From the NCBI GenBank assembly GCA_947259765.1, contig CAMYNG010000024.1, positions 1 to 32,626 of the forward strand: a DNA stretch of 32,626 nt, written 5' to 3'. A program made the translations under genes and the position numbers. Positions 1 through 8,839 of the stretch are shown here, piece by piece. Below the pieces are notes generated by a model. The model was given only the letters and a program-made list of their open reading frames with translations, ran no database searches and had not been told where the DNA came from. The stretch's first letter is position 1, and every line of letters starts with the position of its first letter. This DNA comes from an uncultured Ectothiorhodospiraceae bacterium. Lineage in GTDB: Bacteria > Pseudomonadota > Gammaproteobacteria > CAMYNG01.

Positions 1-92
1 CATAGCCCCAGATTGTCTACATAACGTCTACATTGAAAAATCAACCAACTTGGACAAGCTTAGATGATGTTATAACCCATTGTTATTATTGA

Positions 93-153
93 TACCCGGG
101 GCCGGAATCGAACCGGCACGGTGTTGCCACCGAGGGATTTTAAGTCCCTTGCC
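93..153 (-). tRNA. tRNA-Leu(UAA) 3' fragment, 5' part missing
   Basis: Read on the minus strand, the segment gives an anticodon stem and loop with anticodon TAA at 142-140, a long leucine-type variable arm (about 132-119), a T arm containing GGTTCGATTCC, and the 3' acceptor strand CCCGGGT followed by A at 93. Upstream of the anticodon stem the D arm and the 5' acceptor strand are not recognisable. The bases there do not pair with CCCGGGT, and a full tRNA-Leu of about 87 nt does not fit. The next three bases are TCA rather than CCA. It is therefore a truncated copy, most simply the 3' half left at the far end of a tRNA-integrating element, or a degraded duplicate. It is not expected to give a working tRNA. 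Confidence 0.8.
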
Positions 154-239
154 CGCCACGCAAAGACTTGAAACCGTGTACGTGACAGGCAAGAAGCATG
201 TGCTTGCTCCGCGAATTCAGCAGAGCCCGATTGTCGATA

Positions 240-689
240 TCAGGCCGGTTCAGCTTCAGGCTCAAATTCGTGGATTTTGGTTGCAAACGCCCAGACGTGT
301 CCGTCCGGGTCCTTGACCTTGGCAACACGGTCACCCCAAAACATATCATCGGGATTGTCGACGCTGGTCGCACCGAAACCGGTTGCTCGGCGGTAGGTCG
401 CATCAACATCGTCGCAATAGACGTATAAACCGACGGAGGGTTCGACGCCGGACTTTACCGGAGCCGTTGATGTGCCGCCCCAGGAACCGGTGCGCATGAG
501 CATAATCATCAGTTCGCCTTTGTAAAGCATGTCGGCGTAGGCGGGGCTGCCGGTTTCATCGTCCATGCAATTACCGGTTTGAAAGCCAAAGGCATTTTCA
601 TAAAAGGCCAGGCTTTGATTTACGTCCGTAACAGTCAGGGTGGGAATCAGCCAGGGTGCGCTTTGCTGGCGTGGATCTCTTGGGCTCAT
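240..689 (-). CDS. VOC-family (glyoxalase/PhnB-like) protein
   Basis: A 149-residue protein of the vicinal oxygen chelate superfamily. It opens with the typical first beta strand and helix (LIPTLTVTDVNQSLAFYENA) and closes with the typical last strand (VKDPDGHVWAFAT). Two beta-alpha-beta-beta-beta modules fit the length. The ATG at 689 is chosen because a strong ribosome site (AAGGAGGTC) lies just upstream. An in-frame extension to 749 has no such site. Members include glyoxalases, antibiotic-binding proteins and dioxygenases, and PhnB-like members often have no known substrate, so no reaction is assigned. It lies downstream of the MscS gene on the same strand, about 80 bases away, and may share its transcript. 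Confidence 0.85.
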   Translation of the reverse strand: MSPRDPRQQSAPWLIPTLTVTDVNQSLAFYENAFGFQTGNCMDDETGSPAYADMLYKGELMIMLMRTGSWGGTSTAPVKSGVEPSVGLYVYCDDVDATYRRATGFGATSVDNPDDMFWGDRVAKVKDPDGHVWAFATKIHEFEPEAEPA

Positions 690-770
690 AATGACCTCCT
701 TGTTGTGGTAGCTTTCGCTCAAGTATAGTCGGAAAAGCGTATTGCGCATTTGCGTTGCGAAAACAATGAC

Positions 771-3224
771 CTAGTCGTCGCCATCCCCGGCGTCGCCATC
801 CCCGGCGTCGCCATCCAGACCGCCGTCATCAAAGTCCTCGTCCCTGGAAGGGTCCCGCGAGGAGTCGGATCGCGAGCGCTTTGAATCTTTCTTCGGCAGC
901 GGTGATGGCGGATGATCGGTTCTCGGCCAGTCGCGTACATGGACATCCCGCTGCGGGAAGGGGATCTCGACACCGTTTTTGCGGAACTCGGCATCAATGG
1001 CAAAGTTGAGATCACTCATGATCGTGCGACGTCGGTCAATGTCTCTTACAAAGCAACGTAATTCAAAATCCAGCGAGCTATCGCCAAACGCCATGAACAG
1101 TGCGCGAGGCTCCGGTGCGATGATACCGCCGGTGAGCACGTCCGGATGATCGTTGGCAACTTTCAGTAGCAGGTCATGAACTTTGGCCGTATCCGATCCG
1201 TAGGCCACGCCAACCGGTACGCGCAGACGGCCCTGTACATTGCGTAACATCCAGTTGGTTACTTTGCCGGAAATCAATTCTGAATTGGGCACAATGACGT
1301 CCGCACGATCGAATGTCTGGATGCGTGTCGACCGTATACTTATTTGTTGTACATAGCCTTCCGTATCGCCGACAACAATCCAGTCGCCGGTTTTAACGGG
1401 TCGTTCGAACAACAGGATGAGGCCCGAAACAAAGTTATTAACCACATTTTGTAAACCGAAGCCGATACCCACGGAAAGTGCACCGGCGATCAGTGCCAGA
1501 TTGGCGAACTCCATGCCGGCCACACCCAGGGCGACGAGTGCGGCAACGGTTGCACCGACATAACTGAATATGGTGCTAATGGATTCTCGGGCGCCGCGCT
1601 CCATGCGGGTTTTGCTGAGGGCTTGTTCGAAGCGCTTGCGTATCCAGGTATTAAAGGTCAGTAGTATGATAAGTACTGCAACGCCCTGTAAGATCTGTAT
1701 CGGTACTACACTGAAGGAGCCAATGGAAAACCCTTCGAGAAAATATTCGCCGAGAAGTTCGATGCGCTCTTGCTGAACCTGCCAGATAACGGCCAGGCTG
1801 GCAATGAGCGCAATCCAAAGCAGCAGGGAAACGAAAAAGCGTAACCAGATGACCCCCGGCATTTGTCTGTCTGGCTTTAAGCCAAACGCGACGCGTAGCT
1901 TTTGTTGCCAGTTATATTTGCCCTGTTCAAAGCCATCGAGAAAATCTCTGAGGAAGCCACTGAGTAAAAGAAACAGACCAATCGAAATTAAAGTACCGAC
2001 TACCGTTTTCAGGATATAGCCGGAAAGGTTGCGATAGCCGAGAAGTTCTGCAGCCAAGGCTGCAAGCAGAATCGCGGAAAAGAACAGTCGGGTAAAAACA
2101 TTATCACCGAGCTTTGTTAAGCCGGTGACCAGCCAGACGATCCAGACCAGGTTAAGCACCAAAACCGCGCCAAAAACAGCTCGGGTTAACAGCAGCGCCG
2201 ATTCGGGCAGGCTTTGTGACAAAATGGTTGAAAACAACAGGTAGCCGAAAAAAATAAGTAACGCGAGTAGTTTCAGCCGATACGCAAGCCGACCAGCGGT
2301 GTCAGTCACGCTAGTGTCGAACACTTGCGCCTGGAATGAAGCACGCAAAAACAGATGAATAAAAGCAAGCAGGAGCACTACAAGTGGCAGACCGTAGGCC
2401 ACAATGGTAATGAAGGGTGTTGGCTTGACGTCTTTAGATATATAAAAAATAACGATCGCATTGGTAATCGTCGCCAGTAAAAACGGCGCATAACGCTTGA
2501 GTGTCAGACCCAGTGCGTATACAAAGCGATCAGTCCGAGTTTCACCCGGTGTGTGGAGTTTCTCCCAATTTGTGAGCGATTTGCGATAACGCAGACCCAA
2601 ACCAAAGGTAACCGCCACGAAAATAACCAAAAGAACCCAGTCTGTGGCTTCGGCTTTGTCCAGCCCGCTATTATTTAAAATGAACTTTTTGCTGGCATCC
2701 ACCCAAAGCGCCGGATGCGCCCAGTTGTCACGCAGCAGTGCGGCGATGTCCGGCCCTTTGGTGAATAATTGTTCTTTTAGAAGTTCTTGGCGATAGTTGC
2801 TTATGGCATTTATCAGTTCGGTGCTATGAACAACAATGACCCGGCATTCGGCGAGCCGTTTTTTAACCGTCGCCTGTTTCTTGGCCAGTTTCTTGCGTCG
2901 TTTGCTGACCTCCGCGGACTCACCTTTTACCGGTTCGGCCAGGGCGGTCATCTGATCCACGATGAGCTGTTCTTCCGGTTCCAGGCGCTTGACGCAGTCA
3001 CCGGCCCAGGACTTGTATTCGGTTACTTCAGAAAAATACGCATCCAGTTTTTCCGATCGTTTTAAGGGGCGTTTTAACTCCCGGTCGGCGCGATCGAGAA
3101 TTCGGGTTATTGCGGCCGGATCCGGTTCTTGCGCTTCATTTTCCGCGAGCACCGGGCTTATCGGCGCGATACAGATCAGTAGCGTGAAGAGAAAAAGCGC
3201 GATGGGTGTAGCTACAGATTTCAT
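771..3224 (-). CDS. Large MscS-family mechanosensitive channel
   Basis: A multi-pass inner-membrane protein of about 817 residues. A signal peptide (MKSVATPIALFLF, cleavage near VLAEN) leads into a periplasmic helical region, about ten further hydrophobic segments, and the MscS pore and beta domain near the C terminus. The pore helix is GALSVGIGFGLQNVVNNFVS, followed by LLFERPVKTGDWI and VPNSELISGKVTNW. The long N-terminal region makes it MscK/YbdG-like in scale rather than a minimal 286-residue MscS. Such channels release solutes under membrane tension. ATG 3224 is preferred because the signal peptide starts there. A GTG at 3260 would add 12 residues. The C terminus is very acidic and ends in a short repeat (see 776-816). 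Confidence 0.9.
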   Translation of the reverse strand: MKSVATPIALFLFTLLICIAPISPVLAENEAQEPDPAAITRILDRADRELKRPLKRSEKLDAYFSEVTEYKSWAGDCVKRLEPEEQLIVDQMTALAEPVKGESAEVSKRRKKLAKKQATVKKRLAECRVIVVHSTELINAISNYRQELLKEQLFTKGPDIAALLRDNWAHPALWVDASKKFILNNSGLDKAEATDWVLLVIFVAVTFGLGLRYRKSLTNWEKLHTPGETRTDRFVYALGLTLKRYAPFLLATITNAIVIFYISKDVKPTPFITIVAYGLPLVVLLLAFIHLFLRASFQAQVFDTSVTDTAGRLAYRLKLLALLIFFGYLLFSTILSQSLPESALLLTRAVFGAVLVLNLVWIVWLVTGLTKLGDNVFTRLFFSAILLAALAAELLGYRNLSGYILKTVVGTLISIGLFLLLSGFLRDFLDGFEQGKYNWQQKLRVAFGLKPDRQMPGVIWLRFFVSLLLWIALIASLAVIWQVQQERIELLGEYFLEGFSIGSFSVVPIQILQGVAVLIILLTFNTWIRKRFEQALSKTRMERGARESISTIFSYVGATVAALVALGVAGMEFANLALIAGALSVGIGFGLQNVVNNFVSGLILLFERPVKTGDWIVVGDTEGYVQQISIRSTRIQTFDRADVIVPNSELISGKVTNWMLRNVQGRLRVPVGVAYGSDTAKVHDLLLKVANDHPDVLTGGIIAPEPRALFMAFGDSSLDFELRCFVRDIDRRRTIMSDLNFAIDAEFRKNGVEIPFPQRDVHVRDWPRTDHPPSPLPKKDSKRSRSDSSRDPSRDEDFDDGGLDGDAGDGDAGDGDD
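776..816. repeat. 15-bp in-frame tandem repeat, about 2.7 copies
   Basis: The unit CGTCGCCATCCCCGG occurs at 776-790 and 791-805, and partly at 806-816. It encodes the GDAGD-type repeat in the last residues of the MscS-like protein. A 15-bp unit keeps the frame, so copy-number change would only lengthen or shorten the acidic tail. Confidence 0.85.
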
Positions 3225-3444
3225 TACTGGGAAAGGCGCGGGTTTTCCGTTACTGGGCACGTGCGTTCAAGTCCATCTATCCCAAAACCCGTGTGAAACC
3301 GCGGTCCGGGCCGTATGTGCGCTATTGTGATCGGATTATGTCAGCGAATCAACAGAGCTGATTTGATAGTGCGCGGTTGTTCCTCTAAGCGCCAAGTGCA
3401 ACGACAGTCGCGGGATGCGGCACTCGTTGGACCTAAAGGGTTGG

Positions 3445-4626
3445 TTATTGCGTGACGAAGCTAAAAATTACGCCACCCCAGATCGGATCGCGCGAGCCGG
3501 GACCGGATTTGATTTCAGCGGTTTGCCCGCGGATAAAGTAGCTGAAGCGGAAGCCGTTGGAAAATTCACGGGTCACCCCCATCCAGGCCTCGCCGATCAC
3601 GTTGTTGAGTTCACTGCGGTTATAGGTCACGGCGCTGTCGCGGAACTGGCCTTCCAAAAACGCGTTATAGGCGCGCAGGCGAACGTTGAATCCGGACCAG
3701 AAGTAAAACTCATCGTGCCGGCTGGCGGCATGCGACATGCCCGTCGTCGAGCCACGCTCGGTGTATTCGCCGAGTTGTGGTGTGAAGGTCCACCAGGGCG
3801 TGCGCAATCGGCCCGCCCGGCCGCTGAGGCCCCAGCTGACGTCAGTAATGTAGCCCACGTTGCCGTGCAACGTGGAGGTAAAATCGTAATTGGTACCATG
3901 ACTGCCGTATTGTTGACCGAGAATTTTTTGATCGGCAACACTATAGCGAAAGGTGAGTTCACCGCCCTCTGATATCTGGTTGTTCCAGCCGTTGGCCTCC
4001 TGGTTGCCGGTGATATCGTGCACGGCATTTTGCAGCTCCCCGGCCAGGTTCAAGCCCAATAGGCCCAAGGTCAGCGAGGTGGTGGTGGCCCGACCCGTGC
4101 CCGGTTCGACATAGGCGCGTGTGCTCGACAGGTAGAGCAGACTGGAATAGGGCCGATCGTCCGGCAGCGGTTCGCTGGCGACGGTGTTTTCCGGCGTAAA
4201 CGCAGTGAGGCCGACCTCGAAACTATGCAGACCGATACGGTTGGCCGCCGGCCGCACCAGAGCCCGATCGATGTAGCCTAACAGTGGGTCTGGCGAGACG
4301 AGATAGTTGCGGGTTGCGTTGCCGGATAGCGTAACGGCCAATCCGGCGGTGTAGTCTCTGTCGCTGCCACCGGGAACGAAAAAATCATTATCCAGGTAGA
4401 CCGCCCAACTGGTTCGATCCCGCTCCCGGTTGGACTTATCCAGCGGCCGTGACTGCGGACGCTTTTCCTCCTCGACCAGGGCCGCAAGCTCGACCTGTGG
4501 CAAAGGCCGGTTACTCGTATCATTCTCGGGCACGGCCAGTGCGGGCGGACCGAACAACGTTAGCAGCGCTGCCAGTGACCAACGGGTGATTTGCCGGAAT
4601 CCCTTCCTGTTTTGTTTTTGTTTCAT
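3445..4626 (-). CDS. lpxR: LpxR-like outer-membrane lipid A 3'-O-deacylase (DUF2219 family)
   Basis: A 393-residue exported protein with a signal peptide at about 1-31 (cleavage near ALA-VPEN) and alternating beta strands typical of an outer-membrane barrel. It ends in an aromatic-hydrophobic strand (GGVIFSFVTQ). The family hallmark near the barrel start is present: LDNDFF (N80, D81), then DYTAG (T93). The second hallmark, HDITGNQEANGWNNQ (H203, E210), is also present. In Salmonella LpxR, Asn, Asp, Thr, His and Glu residues form the catalytic site, and these are candidate equivalents. The known reaction removes the 3'-acyloxyacyl chain of lipid A. A 30-50 residue linker after the signal peptide makes it longer than Salmonella LpxR. 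Two candidate TetR operators lie just upstream (4641-4653 and 4700-4712). Confidence 0.8.
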   Translation of the reverse strand: MKQKQNRKGFRQITRWSLAALLTLFGPPALAVPENDTSNRPLPQVELAALVEEEKRPQSRPLDKSNRERDRTSWAVYLDNDFFVPGGSDRDYTAGLAVTLSGNATRNYLVSPDPLLGYIDRALVRPAANRIGLHSFEVGLTAFTPENTVASEPLPDDRPYSSLLYLSSTRAYVEPGTGRATTTSLTLGLLGLNLAGELQNAVHDITGNQEANGWNNQISEGGELTFRYSVADQKILGQQYGSHGTNYDFTSTLHGNVGYITDVSWGLSGRAGRLRTPWWTFTPQLGEYTERGSTTGMSHAASRHDEFYFWSGFNVRLRAYNAFLEGQFRDSAVTYNRSELNNVIGEAWMGVTREFSNGFRFSYFIRGQTAEIKSGPGSRDPIWGGVIFSFVTQ

Positions 4627-4640
4627 TGTCCCTACTAAAT

Positions 4641-4653
4641 GACCGGTCGTCTT
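4641..4653. promoter_or_regulatory. Candidate TetR operator, lpxR-proximal
   Basis: The box GACCGGTCGTCTT contains the palindrome GACCGGTC and is identical to the box upstream of the tetR start. It lies 15 bases before the lpxR start codon, so it would overlap the promoter or leader. The assignment rests on the repeated motif around a TetR gene. Confidence 0.6.
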
Positions 4654-4699
4654 TTGTTCAGGGTATAAAAATGCGGATTTCTACCGCCTCAAAGGATAT

Positions 4700-4712
4700 G
4701 ACCAGTCGTTTT
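4700..4712. promoter_or_regulatory. Candidate second TetR operator in the tetR-lpxR gap
   Basis: GACCAGTCGTTTT matches the box at 4641-4653 except for one base in the palindromic core and one in the tail. It sits 59 bases from the first box, in the 114-bp gap between the tetR stop and the lpxR start. Confidence 0.5.
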
Positions 4713-4740
4713 TAAAGAGTTCAAAAAGAATCTGAGTGGA

Positions 4741-5376
4741 TCAGTCGGAATCGCCTGATCCATTGCCGGTGCCGTGTGCATGCGGCGCACGGTGGTTGCC
4801 GACCAGATTGGGTAAAACGGTAATAAAGGCTTCCAGTGCTTCAGGACTTTTATCGCACTTCATCCGCAGCAAGGCACCTTCCCAGGCGTTGAAAATAAAG
4901 TCTGCAGTCTGGTTAACATCCAGTCGCGCCGGAATATCACCCTTACCCTGGGCCTCTGTCAGACATTCGGCAAAAACAGCGGTGAGACGTTTGAACAGGC
5001 CGGCGACGGTATCGCGAATGCGCGGATTTACGTCGGCTAACTCCTGGCACAGATTGCCCATCAGGCAGCCCAGCTTGAATTCCTGGGCTTTTGCCGATTC
5101 CACGCCGATGCGAAAAAACCGCTCCAGTCGTTCCAGTGGCGGCACCGTGGGGTCCAGCAGGATACCGCGGGCCCAGGTAAGATTTTCACCGGCGACGCGC
5201 TGTAGCGCCTCTATTGCGAAATCTTCCTTACTTTTGAAGTAGTTATAAAACGAACCCTTGGGAATGCCGGCCTCGTCGACAATATCCTTAACGCCCGTGC
5301 CGTTGTAGCCCTGCAGATAAAGCACTGCCAGGCCGGCATCAATGATGGCATCCCGTTTATCTTCACGTGTTTGCAT
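4741..5376 (-). CDS. TetR/AcrR-family transcriptional repressor
   Basis: A 211-residue one-component regulator. Residues about 8-56 form the TetR helix-turn-helix (GVKDIVDEAGIPKGSFYNYF, then KSKEDF). The rest is the helical ligand-binding and dimer domain, with a single cysteine near GCLMG. The N-terminal domain resembles the NemR/AcuR type. Start ATG 5376 is placed 14 bases from a candidate operator (5390-5402), which suggests autorepression. lpxR follows on the same strand with two further boxes in the gap, so TetR probably controls both genes. The inducing ligand is unknown. Confidence 0.9.
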   Translation of the reverse strand: MQTREDKRDAIIDAGLAVLYLQGYNGTGVKDIVDEAGIPKGSFYNYFKSKEDFAIEALQRVAGENLTWARGILLDPTVPPLERLERFFRIGVESAKAQEFKLGCLMGNLCQELADVNPRIRDTVAGLFKRLTAVFAECLTEAQGKGDIPARLDVNQTADFIFNAWEGALLRMKCDKSPEALEAFITVLPNLVGNHRAPHAHGTGNGSGDSD

Positions 5377-5389
5377 GGCTGTAATATGT

Positions 5390-5402
5390 GACCGGTCGTC
5401 TT
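5390..5402. promoter_or_regulatory. Candidate TetR autoregulatory operator
   Basis: GACCGGTCGTCTT lies immediately upstream of the tetR start and is identical over 13 bases to the box before lpxR. A shorter match (CGGTCGT at 5506-5512) lies before the divergent SRPBCC gene and may be a half site or chance. Confidence 0.65.
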
Positions 5403-5531
5403 AAAAGTCAAGAGTTATTAACAGTGCCCGAACGTGGGCGCCGAGGGTGCCTTGCTTGCAGCCTGTAACGGGAATGGTTAAAAGGTGCCCTATGGCAAAG
5501 TTGCACGGTCGTTGGGCCGGAGGAAAGAGTT

Positions 5532-6065
5532 ATGAGATTTCTAAAGTACCTCGGTATCGGTCTGGCCGTGCTGGTGGCGACACTTTATGCGGTGGGACTT
5601 TTTCTCCCCGATGACGTGCATGTGGAGCGCAGCGTCATGATCAATGCGTCACCGGAGCGCGTCTTCCCCTACGTGAACGATTTCCGCCGCTTCAATGAAT
5701 GGCAACCCTGGGCGCAACTGGATCCGCAAACACAATTCACGCATAGCGGCCCCGCCACCGGTGTGGGCGCGCGAATGAAGTGGTCGAGTGAGCATCCGAA
5801 TGTCGGCCGGGGTAGTCAGGAGATCATCGAAAGTCAGCCGAATGAACGCGTCGTGACCTTACTGGATTTCGGCGAGCAAGGCACGGCAAAGTCGTACTTG
5901 CAGCTCAATGCTGAAGGCAATAGCACAAAGGTGACCTGGGGCTTTGATACGGATTTACAAGGTGATGTGGTGGCGCGCTATCTGGGTCTGATGTTTGATA
6001 GCTGGATCGGCCAGGATTACGAAAAGGGCTTGGCGAGTTTGAAGAGCCTGGTTGAGGGCTCCTGA
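5532..6065 (+). CDS. Membrane-anchored SRPBCC (polyketide cyclase/START-like) protein
   Basis: A 177-residue protein with one N-terminal membrane helix (about residues 3-25, ending LFLPDDV). An SRPBCC domain follows, with the opening VERSVMINASPERVFPYVND and a C-terminal long helix ending QDYEKGLASLKSLVE. The fold is a hydrophobic ligand-binding cup. No ligand can be assigned. A strong ribosome site (GGAGGAAAG) precedes the ATG. It is transcribed away from tetR with a 155-bp shared gap, so co-control by that regulator is possible but not shown. Confidence 0.85.
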   Translation: MRFLKYLGIGLAVLVATLYAVGLFLPDDVHVERSVMINASPERVFPYVNDFRRFNEWQPWAQLDPQTQFTHSGPATGVGARMKWSSEHPNVGRGSQEIIESQPNERVVTLLDFGEQGTAKSYLQLNAEGNSTKVTWGFDTDLQGDVVARYLGLMFDSWIGQDYEKGLASLKSLVEGS

Positions 6066-6072
6066 TCCGGAT

Positions 6073-8487
6073 TTAGTCCAGGCCTGAAGAGGCCGAATCC
6101 ATTGGGTCGTTGATCACGCCGTTTTGTTCCAGCACGCGATTGAGCGGAACCGGTTTGCCAACAAAAAATCCTTGCGCCAGTTCGATGCCAATCTCATTAA
6201 GTTTGTCGAGTATTTCCTCAGATTCAACGTATTCGGCAATGGTGGTAATTCCCATAACATCGCCGATTTGCTTTATGGACTGCACAAATGCGAGGTCGGC
6301 GTCGTCGCTAACGATGTCCTTGACGAAACTGCCATCGATCTTAAGGTAGTCGACTGGGATATTTTTCAGGTAGGCAAACGATGACAGACCGCTGCCAAAG
6401 TCATCCAGGGCAAAATGACAACCCAGATGCCGCAACGTCGCGATGAACTGCGATGCGCGCGTAAAGTTTGTGACGGCGGCGGTTTCCGTAATTTCGAAGG
6501 TGATTGTTCCGGGTTGAATCGCGTATTGCTGGATCTTGTTCGCCGCGAAATCCAGGAAACTTGAATTCGACAGTGATTGGCCCGACACGTTAACGGAAAA
6601 ACGCAGACCTATTTTTTGGTCCTGCGCTCTAACAATTGTGGCCAGGGTTTTTTCCAGGACAAAGCAGTCGATTGACGTCATCAGATCATAGCGTTCGGCC
6701 GCCGGTATGAACGCCATGGGGGGGATGAGTTCACTCTTCTCCTGCATGCGTAGCAGAATTTCGTAGTACGGTTTCTCCTTGCTGTCAGGGCTAACCGGGA
6801 CAATTTTCTGGCAATACAGTACAAATTTGTCTTGCTCTATCGCTTCGTTGATCCGTTGTACCCATAACATCTCGCCGCGGCGTTGCTGTAGTTTCAGATC
6901 ATCGGCCTGGAAGACATGAACGCGATTACGTCCCTGATCCTTGGCCTCATAACATGCGGTATCGGCAGCACTGAGCACATCCGAAACGTTACCCGAACTG
7001 GAACTAAGCGGCACCATGCCTATACTCACGCCAATCTCAAAGGACTTATCATCCCAGGAAAACCGTTGCTCCTTCACGCGGGTGAGTAAGCTTTCGGCAA
7101 TCTGCCTGGCCTTATCTATGGAGCACCCTTCAAGCAACACGCCGAACTCATCACCGCCCAATCTGGCCAGCGTGTCGCTTTCGCGTAGTGCGGAATGCAG
7201 GATGGTTGCGACCTGTTTTAGAAGCTCGTCTCCGGCGGCGTGCCCGCTGGTGTCGTTAATGACCTTGAACTGATCAAGATCCAGATATAACACTGCGTGC
7301 ACCTGCCGCTCCGAACGGGCGTGCGCAAGCGCTTGCTCGAGCCGGATCTCAAATTCATAGCGGTTGACCAGGCCGGTAAGTGAATCATGGCTGGCTTGAT
7401 AGCTAAGTTGATAGGCCAATTTTCGGACTTCGGTTACGTCGCGAAAGATCACAATGCCGCCACGTATGCTGCCGTCAGTGTCACGTATGGGCGCTGCGGT
7501 GTGTTCAATAGCAAAGCTCACACCGTCGCGGTTGTTAAGCACGGTATTCTGGTCCGAACTGACTACGCGACTCTCGCGGATAGCCCCCAGCACCGGGTCG
7601 GGCGCAGGTAGCTGTGTTTCCTCTATGACAATGTTCATAACCTTGAGTAGCGGTAATCCACGAGCACTTCTGTTTGAGAATCGGGTTAGCGACTCCGCGA
7701 CTGAATTGAGATACTGCACCGTGCTATGGCGGTCTGTTGTAATTACGGCCTCACCAATGGAATGTAGCGTGACTTCTGCCAGCTCTTTTTCCAGTCGGAG
7801 TTGCGATTCAAACGCGCGTGTTTTTCGAATGATAAATACCGCTACGGCGATACCGAGCAGCAGTGCAAAACCGCCAATAAAAATAATCTGTTTGAGCAGT
7901 TGATCGAGTTCGTTTTTGCTTGCCTGTGCCGCGGCACGTGCAGCGTTTTGCTGCATTTTCTTCAGTTTAATTAACTCAAGCATGACATTGTCCTGTGCAG
8001 GGACGGCCTTACTTATAAGCACTTCTGTGGCACTTTCAAAGTCGTCTGTATGGATCAGGTCAATAATTTTGTTTTGCAGCGGTACGGCTAACCCTGTGAG
8101 TTCTCCCTGGCGTTTGAGAATCTGTCGTTCGGGGTCGCTTAATTGCATGCCTACGAGTTGCATGCGCGCACGCGCGAAGCTGGCGCCTAGCCCGTTGAAT
8201 TGTAAAAATTGAGCATCGCGATCAAATGGATCGGGCGTATTCAGCATGGTATGCAGCGTCATCGACCGCTCACGCGCGGCGTCGTGCATCTCGGTAACCA
8301 GACGGGTTTTTACGTTATGTGATTCGACAATGGTGTTAATTCGTGCCTGGGTTTTTGAGGTGTAGACCAAACCCATGGTGACCAAAAACGCAAACAATAC
8401 GGCGGTGACTGCAAATCCCAGGATCAGCAGGAGTGTGGTGTTTTTAGGTGCCGGGGATGGCGGAAAAAATGTACCCGTACTCTTCAT
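6073..8487 (-). CDS. Membrane PAS-GGDEF-EAL cyclic-di-GMP protein
   Basis: About 804 residues. TM1 (about 15-40), a roughly 160-residue periplasmic four-helix-bundle-like sensor, and TM2 (about 202-222) are followed by PAS (about 235-355), GGDEF (about 365-530) and EAL (about 545-795). The cyclase site is intact (ARLGGDEFGVLLEG), with an inhibitory-site RESD five residues before it. The phosphodiesterase domain reads EILLR in place of EALLR but keeps the Glu. It also has NVSGQSLSN, EITET, ALDDFGSG, YLKIDGSF and TIAEYVE, so both activities look possible. ATG 8487 is chosen over an upstream TTG at 8502. It ends 8 bases from the end of the convergent SRPBCC gene. Confidence 0.92.
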   Translation of the reverse strand: MKSTGTFFPPSPAPKNTTLLLILGFAVTAVLFAFLVTMGLVYTSKTQARINTIVESHNVKTRLVTEMHDAARERSMTLHTMLNTPDPFDRDAQFLQFNGLGASFARARMQLVGMQLSDPERQILKRQGELTGLAVPLQNKIIDLIHTDDFESATEVLISKAVPAQDNVMLELIKLKKMQQNAARAAAQASKNELDQLLKQIIFIGGFALLLGIAVAVFIIRKTRAFESQLRLEKELAEVTLHSIGEAVITTDRHSTVQYLNSVAESLTRFSNRSARGLPLLKVMNIVIEETQLPAPDPVLGAIRESRVVSSDQNTVLNNRDGVSFAIEHTAAPIRDTDGSIRGGIVIFRDVTEVRKLAYQLSYQASHDSLTGLVNRYEFEIRLEQALAHARSERQVHAVLYLDLDQFKVINDTSGHAAGDELLKQVATILHSALRESDTLARLGGDEFGVLLEGCSIDKARQIAESLLTRVKEQRFSWDDKSFEIGVSIGMVPLSSSSGNVSDVLSAADTACYEAKDQGRNRVHVFQADDLKLQQRRGEMLWVQRINEAIEQDKFVLYCQKIVPVSPDSKEKPYYEILLRMQEKSELIPPMAFIPAAERYDLMTSIDCFVLEKTLATIVRAQDQKIGLRFSVNVSGQSLSNSSFLDFAANKIQQYAIQPGTITFEITETAAVTNFTRASQFIATLRHLGCHFALDDFGSGLSSFAYLKNIPVDYLKIDGSFVKDIVSDDADLAFVQSIKQIGDVMGITTIAEYVESEEILDKLNEIGIELAQGFFVGKPVPLNRVLEQNGVINDPMDSASSGLD

Positions 8488-8839
8488 CGGTTTCCATAGC
8501 AAAATTCTTACGGTTGCGTCCCTCGGGGTGAAAAGGATGCACCAAAAAATCTCTTACAAACACCTAAATATAGCGGCATTCCGGAATATTAACTTGAATA
8601 CGCGGGTATTTTGGGTTGCAAGGCCTGTAATTAGGTCGATTTCAGGTGGTTTATCGATAAATTGACTTAATCGATGGGTTCCCGGCCGGTATCGGTCGGC
8701 CGCAGGTCGAGTCGCGGCGCGCCGTGCAAAAACGGTACTGTTACAAAAACCTGGGCGTGGAACTTTGCTAGTATTAAAGGCATCCGCAGGTCCGGACGAT
8801 CTGTATTTGAAATGTGTCGCGCAAAATGAGGGCGGGTTG
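8488..8839. other. Divergent intergenic region, no gene seen
   Basis: 352 bases between the GGDEF-EAL start and the exported STI1-like protein. It should hold two divergent promoters, but I could not pick convincing -35/-10 pairs. A possible sigma-54 match (TGGGCGTGGAACTTTGC) has the wrong spacing. Reading frames crossing it look like non-coding noise. Confidence 0.6.

Noticed and set aside
8748-8775. Possible sigma-54 promoter (TGGGCGTGGAACTTTGC)
   Set aside because: The GG and GC elements are two bases too far apart for the -24/-12 consensus.
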